Positions 1 through 9,036 of a stretch of DNA of 64,000 nt are shown in pieces. Every line of letters begins with the position of its first letter. Position 1 is the first letter of the stretch. A model generated the notes under the pieces. The model saw only the letters and a list, made by a program, of their open reading frames with translations, ran no database searches and had not been told where the DNA came from. The stretch is taken from contig CAZNHL010000001.1 in NCBI GenBank assembly GCA_964572965.1, positions 62,001 through 126,000 of the forward strand. The letters are read 5' to 3'. The DNA comes from CAZNHL01 sp964572965. GTDB lineage: Bacteria; Bacteroidota; Bacteroidia; Cytophagales; UBA9547. A program made the translations under genes and the position numbers.

Positions 1-692
1 TTTAGATTGAGTAAAAGTTAGTAGTTGAGTATTTGACTTCCCTAAAGCATAGATAAAATTGAAGATACCGGCCGGAGTAGTAAAGCTAATACCCGCTCCT
101 AAACCCAAAGGATGATCTTCCTGGAATGTACTTGCAGGAAGATTAAACATATAATAGCCCTGATCTGCAAAGAGTAATAAATAGGAAGATGCATCAAAAT
201 ATTGCCGAAACTCTATTGTACCTACTCCATATTGTTGCGCATAAAAAGCATTTTCATTGAATCCCCTTAATAGTTTCAGCCCCCCTATTCTATACAGATC
301 ATTTATATACAAAAGATTGCCACTATTACTAAGATAACCACACCTGCCTCTTAAAAGAACCACACTTCCTTTCCCTAATCTGAAATACTCTTCCAAATCA
401 GCCAAAATCCCATACTGAACAGTAGACAGAGGGATAGAATCATATAAAGCGTCATTTTTAATCGCCGAGTTTCTTCTAATATTCTTCTGCCCAACAGTGC
501 CTGAAAAGGTCATACGTGTTCCTCTTTTGGGATAAAACACATCATCAAGATTGTTCCAGGCATAACCTAAGCCTAAATATTGATAATTAAAATCAGATAC
601 AGATGGTAAACTTGTTACATTTTGATATTGAGCAGTACTTCCGATTCTGGATGTTTTAACACCTGTAAAAAATGAAAGTTTTCCCCACCTTT

Positions 693-699
693 CAAATTT
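693..699 (-). other. Slippery-type heptamer A-AAT-TTG at the frameshift
   Basis: On the minus strand the bases AAATTTG fall exactly in the X-XXY-YYZ phase of the upstream reading frame (codons AAT at 698-696 and TTG at 695-693). A -1 slip here would join the POTRA-containing part to the barrel frame with no gap. Whether slippage occurs is not shown, and a simple one-base indel just downstream in GGTGGGG explains the data equally well. Confidence 0.25.
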
Positions 700-1706
700 G
701 TTGCCAATCCGATTGTCCAATTGACATTGAAGAATGTAGAATCCTGCTTCAGCAAGTTAAAGTCGGCTTTCAATTCCAGGTTCGTTCCCAAAAGATTAGG
801 ATTGACAAAATCCAAATCCAGTTTTTGTGATTGTGTTTGAAACTTCTCCCACTCACCTTTCAGAACCTTACCTGTACCGAATAAATTATATAATGCCAGA
901 TTAAACTGACCTGTAACCAGCAACTTTTTGTCGGTTCCGGTATTCGGGAGTAATCCTAAAATGCCATCAACCTGATTTGCCTTCTTATCTTCTACAAAAA
1001 TATTGAGATAGGCTTTCTTATCTTTAAATATCACAAAGCTTCGGCCCTTCATGTTTAAAAATGGCAATTGCCTTAGAAGTTTATCCGCATCATCCACCCT
1101 TGACTGAACAAACGGCTGCCCTTTCTGAACTCGAAGGTATTTTGTAAAAAATCGTTGTTTTGTTTTTGTTATACCATTTATAGCAATAGTATCGAAAGTA
1201 ATGTATGGCCCCTTTTCCAATTTTAGAGTTCCGTTGAACTTCCCTTGCTTTATAAGAAGGGAATCTAACCAAACCGCTGCAAATGGATAACCTTCATTTT
1301 CCAGATTTTCGATGAGCTTTTTCTCTATCCTGGCAACTTCTTCATATCTGAATGGCTTACCTGAGAAAAACCGCTCACTGTAGCCCATCTTATTTAGAGT
1401 TTGTCTATCTATATTTCCTTTCTTTAGTTTTACCCAATGGTATTTATCCCCACTATAAATATAAACCCTCCAGCCGGTAGGTGTTTTAACAACAGAATCT
1501 ATAGTTGCCTCTAAATATGAGTGCCCATGTAATGAAACTATAAGCATATTCAACTCTTTGGCCATTGTTAAAGAGTCAGCCGGCTTTTTATTGATCCTGA
1601 ACTTTGCCAACAATTCTGGTTTGTCAAGTACTAGTTCCATTACAGGAAGCTGCTTCTGTGCAAAACCTGTAACAGTCGCCAGAAAAATGAAAAACGTTAT
1701 TTTAGC

Positions 1707-1714
1707 TATATTTG
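1707..1714 (+). promoter_or_regulatory. Candidate -7 element of hemW promoter
   Basis: TATATTTG matches the Bacteroidota -7 consensus TAnnTTTG and would start transcription about 30 nt before the hemW ATG. It lies inside the first codons of the divergent barrel gene. No clear TTTG is seen 19 bp upstream, so this rests on one element. Confidence 0.4.
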
Positions 1715-1751
1715 TAAACAAGTATCAGAATATTCTACCCAAATTAATCAA

Positions 1752-2876
1752 ATGGCTGGTATTTACATACACATCCCTTATTGTAAGCAAGCGTGTCATT
1801 ATTGCGATTTTCACTTCAGTACTAATCTTAACACCAAAACAGCACTCATTAATTGTATTGTTGAGGAGCTCCGAATTAGGAGTAACTACATAGATAACGA
1901 AACTATTGATACCATTTATTTTGGAGGTGGAACACCATCTATAGCAACCAAAGAGGAAATTGCTATTATTCTTGAACAAATCCATACTATATATAATATA
2001 GGTTCATCAGTTGAAATTACGCTTGAAGCAAACCCCGACGACCTTAAAGCAGAAAAATTACAAGAATTAAAAAGTATTGGAATCAACAGGCTCAGTATAG
2101 GGGTTCAAAGTTTTAATGAACAACATTTAAAATATTTAAACAGAGCTCATAATAGCACTGAAGCTGCTAACTGTGTAAAATTAGCACAAAACTACGGCTT
2201 TGATAATATTAGTATTGATTTGATTTATGGTATCCCATCTGCGGATCATTCCATCTGGGAAAATGATCTTACAACTGCAATAGAATTAGGTATAAAACAC
2301 ATTTCGGCCTACTGCCTTACCATTGAAGAAAAAACAACATTTGGAAACTGGCTTAAGAAGGGTAAAATCCCTCCAATAGAAGATGAGTTTTCTGCTCAAC
2401 AATTTGAAATGCTGTTGATTTCACTGGAAAAAGCCGGATTTGAACAATATGAAATTTCTAACTTTTCGCTTCCAGAACTCCATTCAAGACATAATAGTAA
2501 CTATTGGAATAACATCAATTATCTAGGTGTTGGTCCCGGAGCACACTCTTTCAATGGATTAAGCAGGCAGTATAACATCACCAATAATAGCAATTACATT
2601 AAAGGAGTTAGCATTGGCACCCCCTTCTTTGACAAAGAACTATTGACTGCCAAAGACCTACTTAATGAATATATTATGGTGCGTATCCGTACTAAATGGG
2701 GTATCGATTTAAAAGAAATACATAACAGGTTTCATATTGATTTAATTAAGTCTATCCCTATTATCGATGAACACCTTTCTAAGCAACTTCTTCTACTCAC
2801 GGAAGGCAGATTAACTTTATCAGGTAAAGGAAAACTTGTCGCCGATAAAATCACCCTGGATATGTTCTTTGAATAA
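1752..2876 (+). CDS. hemW: HemW-like radical SAM heme chaperone
   Basis: This 374-residue protein belongs to the HemW/HemN-like radical SAM family. The N-terminus carries the 4Fe-4S motif C11-x3-C15-x2-C18 (PYCKQACHYCDF), followed by the glycine-rich FGGGTPS motif that contacts SAM. The length and the immediate motif start fit HemW, which delivers heme to target proteins, rather than the longer oxygen-independent coproporphyrinogen oxidase HemN. It was historically annotated as coproporphyrinogen III oxidase. The ATG at 1752 is preferred because the radical SAM core begins within five residues. It is divergent from the barrel gene and followed by a 57-bp gap holding a palindrome. Confidence 0.93.
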   Translation: MAGIYIHIPYCKQACHYCDFHFSTNLNTKTALINCIVEELRIRSNYIDNETIDTIYFGGGTPSIATKEEIAIILEQIHTIYNIGSSVEITLEANPDDLKAEKLQELKSIGINRLSIGVQSFNEQHLKYLNRAHNSTEAANCVKLAQNYGFDNISIDLIYGIPSADHSIWENDLTTAIELGIKHISAYCLTIEEKTTFGNWLKKGKIPPIEDEFSAQQFEMLLISLEKAGFEQYEISNFSLPELHSRHNSNYWNNINYLGVGPGAHSFNGLSRQYNITNNSNYIKGVSIGTPFFDKELLTAKDLLNEYIMVRIRTKWGIDLKEIHNRFHIDLIKSIPIIDEHLSKQLLLLTEGRLTLSGKGKLVADKITLDMFFE

Positions 2877-2892
2877 CAAATTTGGTCTTTAT

Positions 2893-2914
2893 TGTAAAAT
2901 AGCCTTATTTTACA
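2893..2914. promoter_or_regulatory. 9-bp palindrome between hemW and the first export locus
   Basis: TGTAAAATA and TATTTTACA form a perfect 9-bp inverted repeat around the loop GCCT. There is no T-tract after it, so it is a weak terminator at best; it could be an operator for the downstream genes. Function is unknown. Confidence 0.4.
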
Positions 2915-2933
2915 TAGACTATAGCTTTATAAA

Positions 2934-3302
2934 ATGACTTCCGAGCAAAAAAAAGCTTACTTACTTACCCAATCGCTTGTGTTGCACCTTCATGATCTTG
3001 ATGATGATGAAAAAAAAATACTTGAAGGAAGTGCTATAAAAATAGACACGGATACAGAATTAAAATGGGTTGAACAGTTTATTGCCGAAAACTATGCAAC
3101 AGCATTAGAAAGAGGTCGGTTTTACCTCAAATCCTCATTAGAAGGGACAGATAAACATTTCCTGACAAGCGTTATCAAGGGAACTTTAGAAGCCGTGCAA
3201 GAAAAAGGCTACATTACCGAGTCTGAAGCTGTAGCTATCCTAAAATTTGCACAAGACTGGCGGATTGAAACAGAACTCAAACAATTGATGAACCAATTTT
3301 AA
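2934..3302 (+). CDS. Hypothetical helical protein, 122 aa
   Basis: I do not recognise this 122-residue protein. It has no signal peptide or membrane segment and reads as mostly alpha-helical and acidic, with a run DLDDDEKK near residue 25 and a C-terminal stretch GYITESEAVAILKFAQDW. Helical bundles of this size and charge resemble TerB-like or small regulatory proteins, but that is only an impression. It sits 57 bp after hemW and ends 6 bp before the Wza-like export gene, so it is probably cotranscribed with the export pair and might regulate it. Confidence 0.7.
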   Translation: MTSEQKKAYLLTQSLVLHLHDLDDDEKKILEGSAIKIDTDTELKWVEQFIAENYATALERGRFYLKSSLEGTDKHFLTSVIKGTLEAVQEKGYITESEAVAILKFAQDWRIETELKQLMNQF

Positions 3303-3308
3303 AAATTA

Positions 3309-4103
3309 ATGAAACTCACAAAATCAATTATACTTTTTTTACCTTTTGTTTTCATACTTTTAAATGGATGCATACCTTTTGGTAATTACCATTATGTTAG
3401 GCCGAAACACGCTAAAGATGAGACTATAGTTAGAGACTCAAGTCCTGTTTACATAATTATGCCTGGAAGCTATTTGAGAATAGATGTGAGAACCAACTCA
3501 TTATCTGACGATGATATTTTTCAAAGAGAAATTCAACTCTCCACAAGAACACAAACAACTCAAGGAATGATGTCCCCCTATCTCACAGGCTATGTTGTAA
3601 ATGACAGTGGTCAGGTAAATCTTCCTCTTGCAGGAAAAATAATGTTGAAAGGTTTGACTTTAAGTCAGGCAAATGACACAATAACTGCCCATCTGAACAA
3701 ATATCTTAACTATGTTACGGTTACAACAAAATGTGCAGGTATTGTAATATCTACATTGGGAGAATTCAGATCAGTGGGTAGAGTAATTATACCTTATGAT
3801 AAAGCTAACATTCTTGAGGCAGTCTCTCAATGCGGAGACCTTACAGAATTTGGAAATAAAAGCAAATTGAAAATAATTCGTCAGTCAAGTGACCGCAAAA
3901 GTACTCAAATTATTACCGTCGATATTTCCAACAGGGATATCATCAAATCTCCTTATTACTATATCCAACCCAATGACATATTATATGCAGAACCTTTCTT
4001 TGCTAAAGCTTTTCAAAGAAATTCGGCCTTTTTCATGAGTCTATTCGGCCTTGTGGGGGCACTCACTGGTGTCGTTGCCCTAATCAATGTTAATTCTCGC
4101 TAA
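3309..4103 (+). CDS. Wza-like polysaccharide export lipoprotein
   Basis: This 264-residue protein is a polysaccharide biosynthesis/export (Wza, OPX) lipoprotein of the outer membrane. The N-terminus is a lipoprotein signal with lipobox LLNGC, making Cys21 the lipidated residue. A Poly_export domain follows (about residues 45-140, with GYVVNDSGQVNLPLAGKI) and then SLBB-type segments (about 140-235). A hydrophobic C-terminal helix near residues 240-258 (SLFGLVGALTGVVALI) may span the outer membrane, as in Wza. It is followed after 16 bp by a Wzc-like kinase, its usual partner. A second copy of this pair lies at 58-61 kb. Confidence 0.92.
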   Translation: MKLTKSIILFLPFVFILLNGCIPFGNYHYVRPKHAKDETIVRDSSPVYIIMPGSYLRIDVRTNSLSDDDIFQREIQLSTRTQTTQGMMSPYLTGYVVNDSGQVNLPLAGKIMLKGLTLSQANDTITAHLNKYLNYVTVTTKCAGIVISTLGEFRSVGRVIIPYDKANILEAVSQCGDLTEFGNKSKLKIIRQSSDRKSTQIITVDISNRDIIKSPYYYIQPNDILYAEPFFAKAFQRNSAFFMSLFGLVGALTGVVALINVNSR

Positions 4104-4119
4104 ATAATTCATCTGCTCA

Positions 4120-6579
4120 GTGGAAAATAAAGAAGCTTCTTCACAAAATCTAATAATTGAGGTTAAAAAAATCTTTTTTAACGTACTAAAATACTGGTAT
4201 TTATTTTTAGGATCTTACCTAATTTGCACATTTGTTGCAAAACAATACTTAAAGTACTTACAACCAAGGTATAGTGCAAGTACAACCCTCATTTTAAAAG
4301 ACATAAAGAACACCAGAAATAGCTCTAACCCAGAAGGTTTTATACAAGGTTCCCAGCTTCTGAATATGGGAAGGTCTGTTAATAACGAATTAGATATTAT
4401 TAAATCCTATGATATCGTTAATAAAGCTATTACGAAACTTAATTTTGATGTTTCGTACTTTATTAAAGGTAATATCAAAACAGGGGAACTTTACAAAAAT
4501 GCGCCATATAAAGTTGTATTAGATTCTAGCACGTTTCAAACGATAGGAGTTCCGTTTTTTTGGAAAGTAACAAGTGATAGCACTTATTCTATATACCAGA
4601 AAGAAAAGAGTTCAGGCTTTTTTAGTTTTTTGCTAAAAGACCCTGATGATAATATTCATTTAGCCAATGGCGTATTTGGTAAGACCTGCCAATCTCCTTA
4701 TTTCAATATTACCATTGAAAAAACTGCTTTTACTCCTTCCAAACCTAATTCAGATGTCGAGTATTATTTTGTAATAAATGATATGGTGGCATTAACCTAT
4801 AGCTATCTAAGTAAAACTTCTGCCGACCAAACTAGTAAAACTTCTTCTACAATTCGGGTTAGCACTTCCGGCCCTGTATTGGAAAAGGAAATAGATTACC
4901 TAAATACACTTAGTGATGTCTATATACAATCAAATCTTGCAGAAAAAAATCAAATTGCTAACAACACCATTGAGTTTATAGACAATTTATTGTTTGGAAT
5001 TAAAGATTCTTTAAAGGGAGTAGAAAATCAATTACATAATTTCAGGGCATCGGCTCAAACGCTGGATTTATCAGTAGCTTCAACCAAAGCTCTCGCACGA
5101 CTGGAGAAACTTGAAGATGAACGTTCCGAAATATATCTCCAACAAAAGTATTATTATTACTTACTAAATTATATTGACAAAAATTACGACTTAAATAAAC
5201 TGGTCATTCCATCAACTATTGGCATTGGAGATCCTGTTCTAGGAAAACTAATTGGAGATTTAGTTAACGATCAAAATAGTAAGGAAAACTTAAATTCTTC
5301 CGCCAAAGGCAGTAATCCCTCATTTGGGGTTTTAGATCTCAAAATCCAAACAACAAAAAAAGCACTTATAGAAAATATTAATAATATTATTCAAAACTCT
5401 AATATTACTCTTAAAGACAACGAAAACAGGATTAATTTAATCAAAGCTGAACTTAACGGCTTACCAAATAAAGAAAGTGCTTATTTAAAGATACAGCGTA
5501 AATTCAGCATGAACGACAATATCTATAACGACTTGTTGAAGAAACGTACTGAAGTAAGCATTGCCAGAGCTGCTAACACACCGGACCATAAAATTGCTAA
5601 CAAAGCTTCTGCCTATACCTCTGGTATGATTTATCCTAATCCAGCCAAAATCAATTCCACAGCACTATTAATTGCCTTATTTCTTCCCGGCCTATTTGTT
5701 TTCTTCAAAGTATACATGAACGACACTATAAGTTCAGTAGCAGAACTGGAAAAGCATTCAGATGTACCGGTAATAGGTGTGATTACTCACTATAAAGGAG
5801 AATCATTACATCCTGTTCTGACTCAACCGAAATCCTTGTTTGCAGAATCTTTACGTTCTCTAAGGTTGAACCTCCAATATGTTTTACCAGAGGCTAAAAC
5901 CCAGATTATTGGGGTTACCTCCACTATCAGTGGAGAAGGAAAGTCCTTCTTTTCTTCAAATTTAGCTACATCATTTGCTACTTCCGGTTCAAAAGTAGTG
6001 TTGATAGGTGCCGATCTTCGCAAACCTCGTTTGCATAAGATATTTGACCACGAAAACGAAAACGGGCTTTCAAACTACCTGATACACAAGGCTACGTTAA
6101 CGGAAATTGTGAGTGCCACAGGTATAGAAAATCTTGACTTTATTTCTGCCGGCCCAATTCCTCCAAACCCAACTGAACTTCTTGAAAAAGATCAGTTACG
6201 CGTATTAGTTGAAGAGTTGTCAAACATCTATGATTATATCATTTTTGACGCACCACCGCTGGGCTTAGTGGCAGACTATTATCCTATTTCCAAACATGTC
6301 ATAACAAACTTATTTGTTGTCCGTGAACTGTATACTAAAACAATGATGATCAATGAGGTCAATAGAGTATTCCGAGAAAAAAAACTGACAAACCTTTCAA
6401 TGATTCTGAACGATCATGACCTTAGTGCAAATCAGTATGGGTATGGTTACGGCTACGGATATGGTTATGGATATCACTACAAGTCAGACTACTATGATGA
6501 GCCTAAAAACGAAACAATTCTTGAAAAGATAAAGACTTTTGTTACGAAACCATTCCAGAAAAAAAGCAATATAGGCTAA
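4120..6579 (+). CDS. Wzc-like chain-length regulator with BY-kinase domain, Gly-Tyr-rich tail
   Basis: This 819-residue inner-membrane protein controls chain length and export of a capsule or exopolysaccharide. It starts with GTG at 4120. It has a Wzz domain with a first membrane segment (about 24-44), a long periplasmic coiled-coil region, a second membrane segment (about 513-532) and a cytoplasmic bacterial tyrosine kinase. Kinase motifs are Walker A STISGEGKS (Lys608), Walker A' IGADLRKP (Asp632) and Walker B YIIFDAPP. The first Asp of the usual DxD in Walker A' is Gly here. Residues 772-792 form a tail alternating Gly and Tyr with ten tyrosines, the likely autophosphorylation cluster. Its 3' end overlaps the convergent DUF2461 gene by 4 bp. 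No phosphatase gene is adjacent. Confidence 0.93.
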   Translation: MENKEASSQNLIIEVKKIFFNVLKYWYLFLGSYLICTFVAKQYLKYLQPRYSASTTLILKDIKNTRNSSNPEGFIQGSQLLNMGRSVNNELDIIKSYDIVNKAITKLNFDVSYFIKGNIKTGELYKNAPYKVVLDSSTFQTIGVPFFWKVTSDSTYSIYQKEKSSGFFSFLLKDPDDNIHLANGVFGKTCQSPYFNITIEKTAFTPSKPNSDVEYYFVINDMVALTYSYLSKTSADQTSKTSSTIRVSTSGPVLEKEIDYLNTLSDVYIQSNLAEKNQIANNTIEFIDNLLFGIKDSLKGVENQLHNFRASAQTLDLSVASTKALARLEKLEDERSEIYLQQKYYYYLLNYIDKNYDLNKLVIPSTIGIGDPVLGKLIGDLVNDQNSKENLNSSAKGSNPSFGVLDLKIQTTKKALIENINNIIQNSNITLKDNENRINLIKAELNGLPNKESAYLKIQRKFSMNDNIYNDLLKKRTEVSIARAANTPDHKIANKASAYTSGMIYPNPAKINSTALLIALFLPGLFVFFKVYMNDTISSVAELEKHSDVPVIGVITHYKGESLHPVLTQPKSLFAESLRSLRLNLQYVLPEAKTQIIGVTSTISGEGKSFFSSNLATSFATSGSKVVLIGADLRKPRLHKIFDHENENGLSNYLIHKATLTEIVSATGIENLDFISAGPIPPNPTELLEKDQLRVLVEELSNIYDYIIFDAPPLGLVADYYPISKHVITNLFVVRELYTKTMMINEVNRVFREKKLTNLSMILNDHDLSANQYGYGYGYGYGYGYHYKSDYYDEPKNETILEKIKTFVTKPFQKKSNIG

Positions 6580-7235
6580 ATATCAGCAATTGCTCTATTT
6601 AAAAATTCTTTAAAAGGATACATAGCTTTGTATCCTTTTATTGTTTGCTGCAAAAAGTCTTTTCTCAATATCTCAGAATCTGTACTGTTTCTTAGAACGA
6701 TAAAATGTTTATTCTTTAGATATTCATTTGCAGGGTTATCTATATCGTACCCTTTAGGAGGCCGGCTTAACTTTCCTTCATTGGCTAAACCGCCAAAAGT
6801 TGATTTAAACAATGAATTATCTAAAATATTTTCAAATTCCTTCAGATTATAATCTATCTCTTGCCTTACAGCTTTTAAAATATTTGCTTCTGGCATATAA
6901 ATGCCACCTCCAATAAAAGAAGCTCCGGGCTGAATATGTATATAATAACCGGCAAGTGGCGATTTTTTGCCACCAGGAGTGAATGATGCCCCAAAATTAG
7001 ACTTATATGGTCTTTTATCCGAAGAAAAACGGACATCTCTGTTTATCCTGAAAATACACTTCTTTGCTTCCAAATCAGCAATAGATGGATCAAAGGATGC
7101 AATCTCCTTTATTAATTCAGCAACTAATTGCTCAAACTCTGATTTTGCCTGCAAGTATTCATCTTTGTGAGCATCAAACCATTCTTTAGTGTTATTGACG
7201 TTCAACCCTTCAAGGAAATTGAGAATATTCTTCAT
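6576..7235 (-). CDS. DUF2461 family protein
   Basis: This 219-residue cytosolic protein matches the DUF2461 (TIGR02453) family by its opening pattern LNFLEGLNVNNTKEWFDAHKDEY and the conserved FRINRDVRFSSDKRPYK and GGGIYMPE blocks (only parts are quoted). The family's biochemical function is unknown. The length is normal for the family. The gene converges on the Wzc-like kinase gene, with the two stop codons overlapping by 4 bp, and is divergent from rpsP. Confidence 0.88.
   Translation of the reverse strand: MKNILNFLEGLNVNNTKEWFDAHKDEYLQAKSEFEQLVAELIKEIASFDPSIADLEAKKCIFRINRDVRFSSDKRPYKSNFGASFTPGGKKSPLAGYYIHIQPGASFIGGGIYMPEANILKAVRQEIDYNLKEFENILDNSLFKSTFGGLANEGKLSRPPKGYDIDNPANEYLKNKHFIVLRNSTDSEILRKDFLQQTIKGYKAMYPFKEFLNRAIADI
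6611..6644 (+). terminator. Candidate terminator of the kinase gene inside the opposing CDS
   Basis: A perfect 12-bp stem, TAAAAGGATACA against TGTATCCTTTTA with loop TAGCTT, begins 31 bp after the Wzc-like stop and is followed by TTGTTT. It lies within the coding end of the DUF2461 gene and encodes its GYKAMYPF segment on the other strand. The stem may therefore be constrained by protein sequence rather than by termination. Confidence 0.45.
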
Positions 7236-7311
7236 AATAAAAACAGTTTACCGAATCTGCAGATTTTTGAAACAAAACACAAACCTGCTATTCTGTTTCA
7301 GAAAATACTAT

Positions 7312-7319
7312 TATATTTG
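7312..7319 (+). promoter_or_regulatory. Candidate -7 element of rpsP promoter
   Basis: TATATTTG matches TAnnTTTG and would place the start of transcription near 7326, giving a leader of about 42 nt for rpsP. The -33 region is not clear. Confidence 0.45.
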
Positions 7320-7367
7320 TAGTTCACTAAAATCGCGGACGGGTTCCGCAAGAAAACTTAAACGTTT

Positions 7368-7904
7368 ATGGCAGTAAAAATCAGATTAGCCAAAAGAGGT
7401 CGTAAAGCATTAGCTTTATACGATATCGTAGTAGCAAACTCAAGTTCACCACGTGATGGTCGTTTTATCGAGAAAATCGGTTACTACAATCCAAACACTA
7501 ATCCAGCAACAGTAGTATTGAAAGCTGATAAAGCTCTTGATTGGTTGTTGAAAGGAGCTCAACCTACAGATACAACAAGATCATTGCTGTCTCATCAAGG
7601 CTTGATGTTCAAAAAACACTTACAAATAGGTGTTAACAAAGGAGCTATCACTCAAGAAGCTGCTGATAAGAAATTTGAAGCATGGTTGGCTGATAAAACT
7701 AAATCTGTTGAATCTGCTAAAGCAGGTCTTGTTAAAAAGAAAGAAGACGCTAAGAAAGCTGCTTTTGCTGCTGAAACAAAAGTAAAAGAAGCTCGTGCTG
7801 AAGCTATCAAAATTAAAAACACTCCGGTTGCTGAAGCTCCTGCTCCTGCTGTTGAAGAGGCTTCAGAAGAAGCTGCTGCTCCTGCAGAAGAGTCTGCTGA
7901 ATAA
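7368..7904 (+). CDS. rpsP: 30S ribosomal protein S16 with Ala/Lys/Glu-rich extension
   Basis: The first 80 or so residues are ribosomal protein S16 (MAVKIRLAKRGRKALALYDIV at the N-terminus, then SPRDGRFIEKIGYYNP), part of the small ribosomal subunit. At 178 residues it is about twice the length of classical S16. The extension is rich in Ala, Lys and Glu (AAETKVKEARAEAIK, then an acidic AEEASEEAAAPAEE tail), as is common in Bacteroidota. The gene stands alone: rimM and trmD, often downstream of rpsP in other bacteria, lie 17-38 kb away. It is followed by a strong terminator. Confidence 0.96.
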   Translation: MAVKIRLAKRGRKALALYDIVVANSSSPRDGRFIEKIGYYNPNTNPATVVLKADKALDWLLKGAQPTDTTRSLLSHQGLMFKKHLQIGVNKGAITQEAADKKFEAWLADKTKSVESAKAGLVKKKEDAKKAAFAAETKVKEARAEAIKIKNTPVAEAPAPAVEEASEEAAAPAEESAE

Positions 7905-7925
7905 GCACAAACAAACTAATTACAG

Positions 7926-7956
7926 AAAGGAACATGTTTATCATGTTCCTTTTTTT
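7926..7956 (+). terminator. Rho-independent terminator of rpsP
   Basis: AAAGGAACATG and CATGTTCCTTT form a perfect 11-bp stem with loop TTTAT, ending in a T run up to 7956. It begins about 20 bp after the rpsP stop. The ATG at 7934, one possible mutY start, lies inside this stem. Confidence 0.88.
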
Positions 7957-7969
7957 GTTACAGATCATT

Positions 7970-9016
7970 ATGTTATTTCAGGATATACTTATCCAGTGGT
8001 ACCAGACCCACAAGCGAGACCTGCCTTGGAGGCATACACAGGATCCTTATCTAATCTGGCTCTCAGAGGTAATACTACAACAAACCCGGGTAGCTCAAGG
8101 TTTGCCATACTTCAATCGTTTTGCTGAAGCTTACCCAACTGTCCAGCACCTTGCCAATGCAAGTGAGCAGGAAGTTCTTCGGCTCTGGCAGGGCTTAGGC
8201 TATTACTCCAGAGCACGAAACATGCATAAAACCGCTCAAATTGTTGTGAATGAACATAATGGTATATTCCCAAACACGTACAAAGGTCTGCTAAACCTCA
8301 AAGGGATTGGCCCTTATACAGCAGCGGCAATTGCATCATTCGCTTACAATGAAAATGTTGCTGTACTGGACGGAAATGTTTTTCGGGTATTGGCCCGCCA
8401 TTTTGGAATTGATACAGACATTGCCTCCACTAATGGAGCAAAAGTATTCAGAGCACTTGCAGACGAATTACTACCAAAATATAATAGCAACATCTACAAC
8501 CAGGCTATTATGGAGTTTGGAGCATTACAATGTACTCCATCAAACCCTAATTGCCTTCACTGTCCTTTACAACATAGCTGTATTGCGTTTTCTCAAAGAA
8601 ATCAAAGTTCACTCCCTGTTAAAATCAAAAAACTCAAAATTAAGCATCGTTACTTCCATTATTTCATTTTCAGACAAAACGAAAAGCTTTTAATGAAGGT
8701 CAGGACTAGCGGTGATATTTGGCAAGGGCTCTATGATTTCTATCTGATCGAACATACAGAAGCCTTAGAAACAGACAATCTTCTTAATCATCTTACAGCG
8801 AAAGAAAATATGGGAGATTTAAAGGTAATTTCTGTCTCAGATGAAATAAAACACGTTCTTACCCATCAGCGCATCTATGCACGCTTTTGGCTTATAGACT
8901 TAAGCTCTACTAATATACCCAATTTAGAACAATTTGAAGCTTATTCCTTACTTCAAACACGCCAACTCCCTAAACCTGTCTTAGTTGATAATTACTTGGC
9001 TAAATGGTTTTATTAA
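7970..9016 (+). CDS. mutY: A/G-specific adenine glycosylase MutY
   Basis: MutY removes adenine mispaired with 8-oxoguanine. Visible are SEVILQQTRV with the catalytic Glu, the helix-hairpin-helix LKGIGPYTAAAIASFAY with catalytic Asp in VLDGNVFRV, and the iron-sulfur loop C-x6-C-x2-C-x5-C (CTPSNPNCLHCPLQHSC). A C-terminal NUDIX-like domain for 8-oxoG recognition follows. The frame is open from ATG 7934, but that codon lies inside the rpsP terminator stem, so ATG 7970 (MLFQDILIQWY) is chosen, giving 348 residues. It heads the run mutY-ssb-gldE-gldD, an arrangement I recall as common in Bacteroidota. Confidence 0.94.
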   Translation: MLFQDILIQWYQTHKRDLPWRHTQDPYLIWLSEVILQQTRVAQGLPYFNRFAEAYPTVQHLANASEQEVLRLWQGLGYYSRARNMHKTAQIVVNEHNGIFPNTYKGLLNLKGIGPYTAAAIASFAYNENVAVLDGNVFRVLARHFGIDTDIASTNGAKVFRALADELLPKYNSNIYNQAIMEFGALQCTPSNPNCLHCPLQHSCIAFSQRNQSSLPVKIKKLKIKHRYFHYFIFRQNEKLLMKVRTSGDIWQGLYDFYLIEHTEALETDNLLNHLTAKENMGDLKVISVSDEIKHVLTHQRIYARFWLIDLSSTNIPNLEQFEAYSLLQTRQLPKPVLVDNYLAKWFY

Positions 9017-9036
9017 TTATATTCGAAAATAATGTC

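Larger units (their letters stand above)
1..1721 (-). pseudogene. BamA/TamA-like outer-membrane barrel protein, frameshifted, 3' end outside window
   Basis: The gene reads leftwards from ATG at 1721. Frame A gives a signal peptide (about residues 1-21, ending TGFAQ), a POTRA-like segment (about residues 115-240, including GPYITFDTIAINGI) and the start of a beta barrel, then stops at 615. The adjacent frame is open without a stop from about 693 to position 1 and encodes the rest of an Omp85 barrel, including the family hallmark IGGLKLLRGFNENAFY near 240-290 and a closing strand TPAGIFNFIYALGK. The two parts together are one protein of about 575 residues cut by a -1 shift near residue 343. The final few residues lie beyond the left edge. 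Omp85 proteins insert or export outer-membrane proteins or lipids. The shift may be a mutation, a sequencing error or recoding; a slippery heptamer sits in the right phase. It is divergent from hemW, 30 bp away. Confidence 0.75.
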
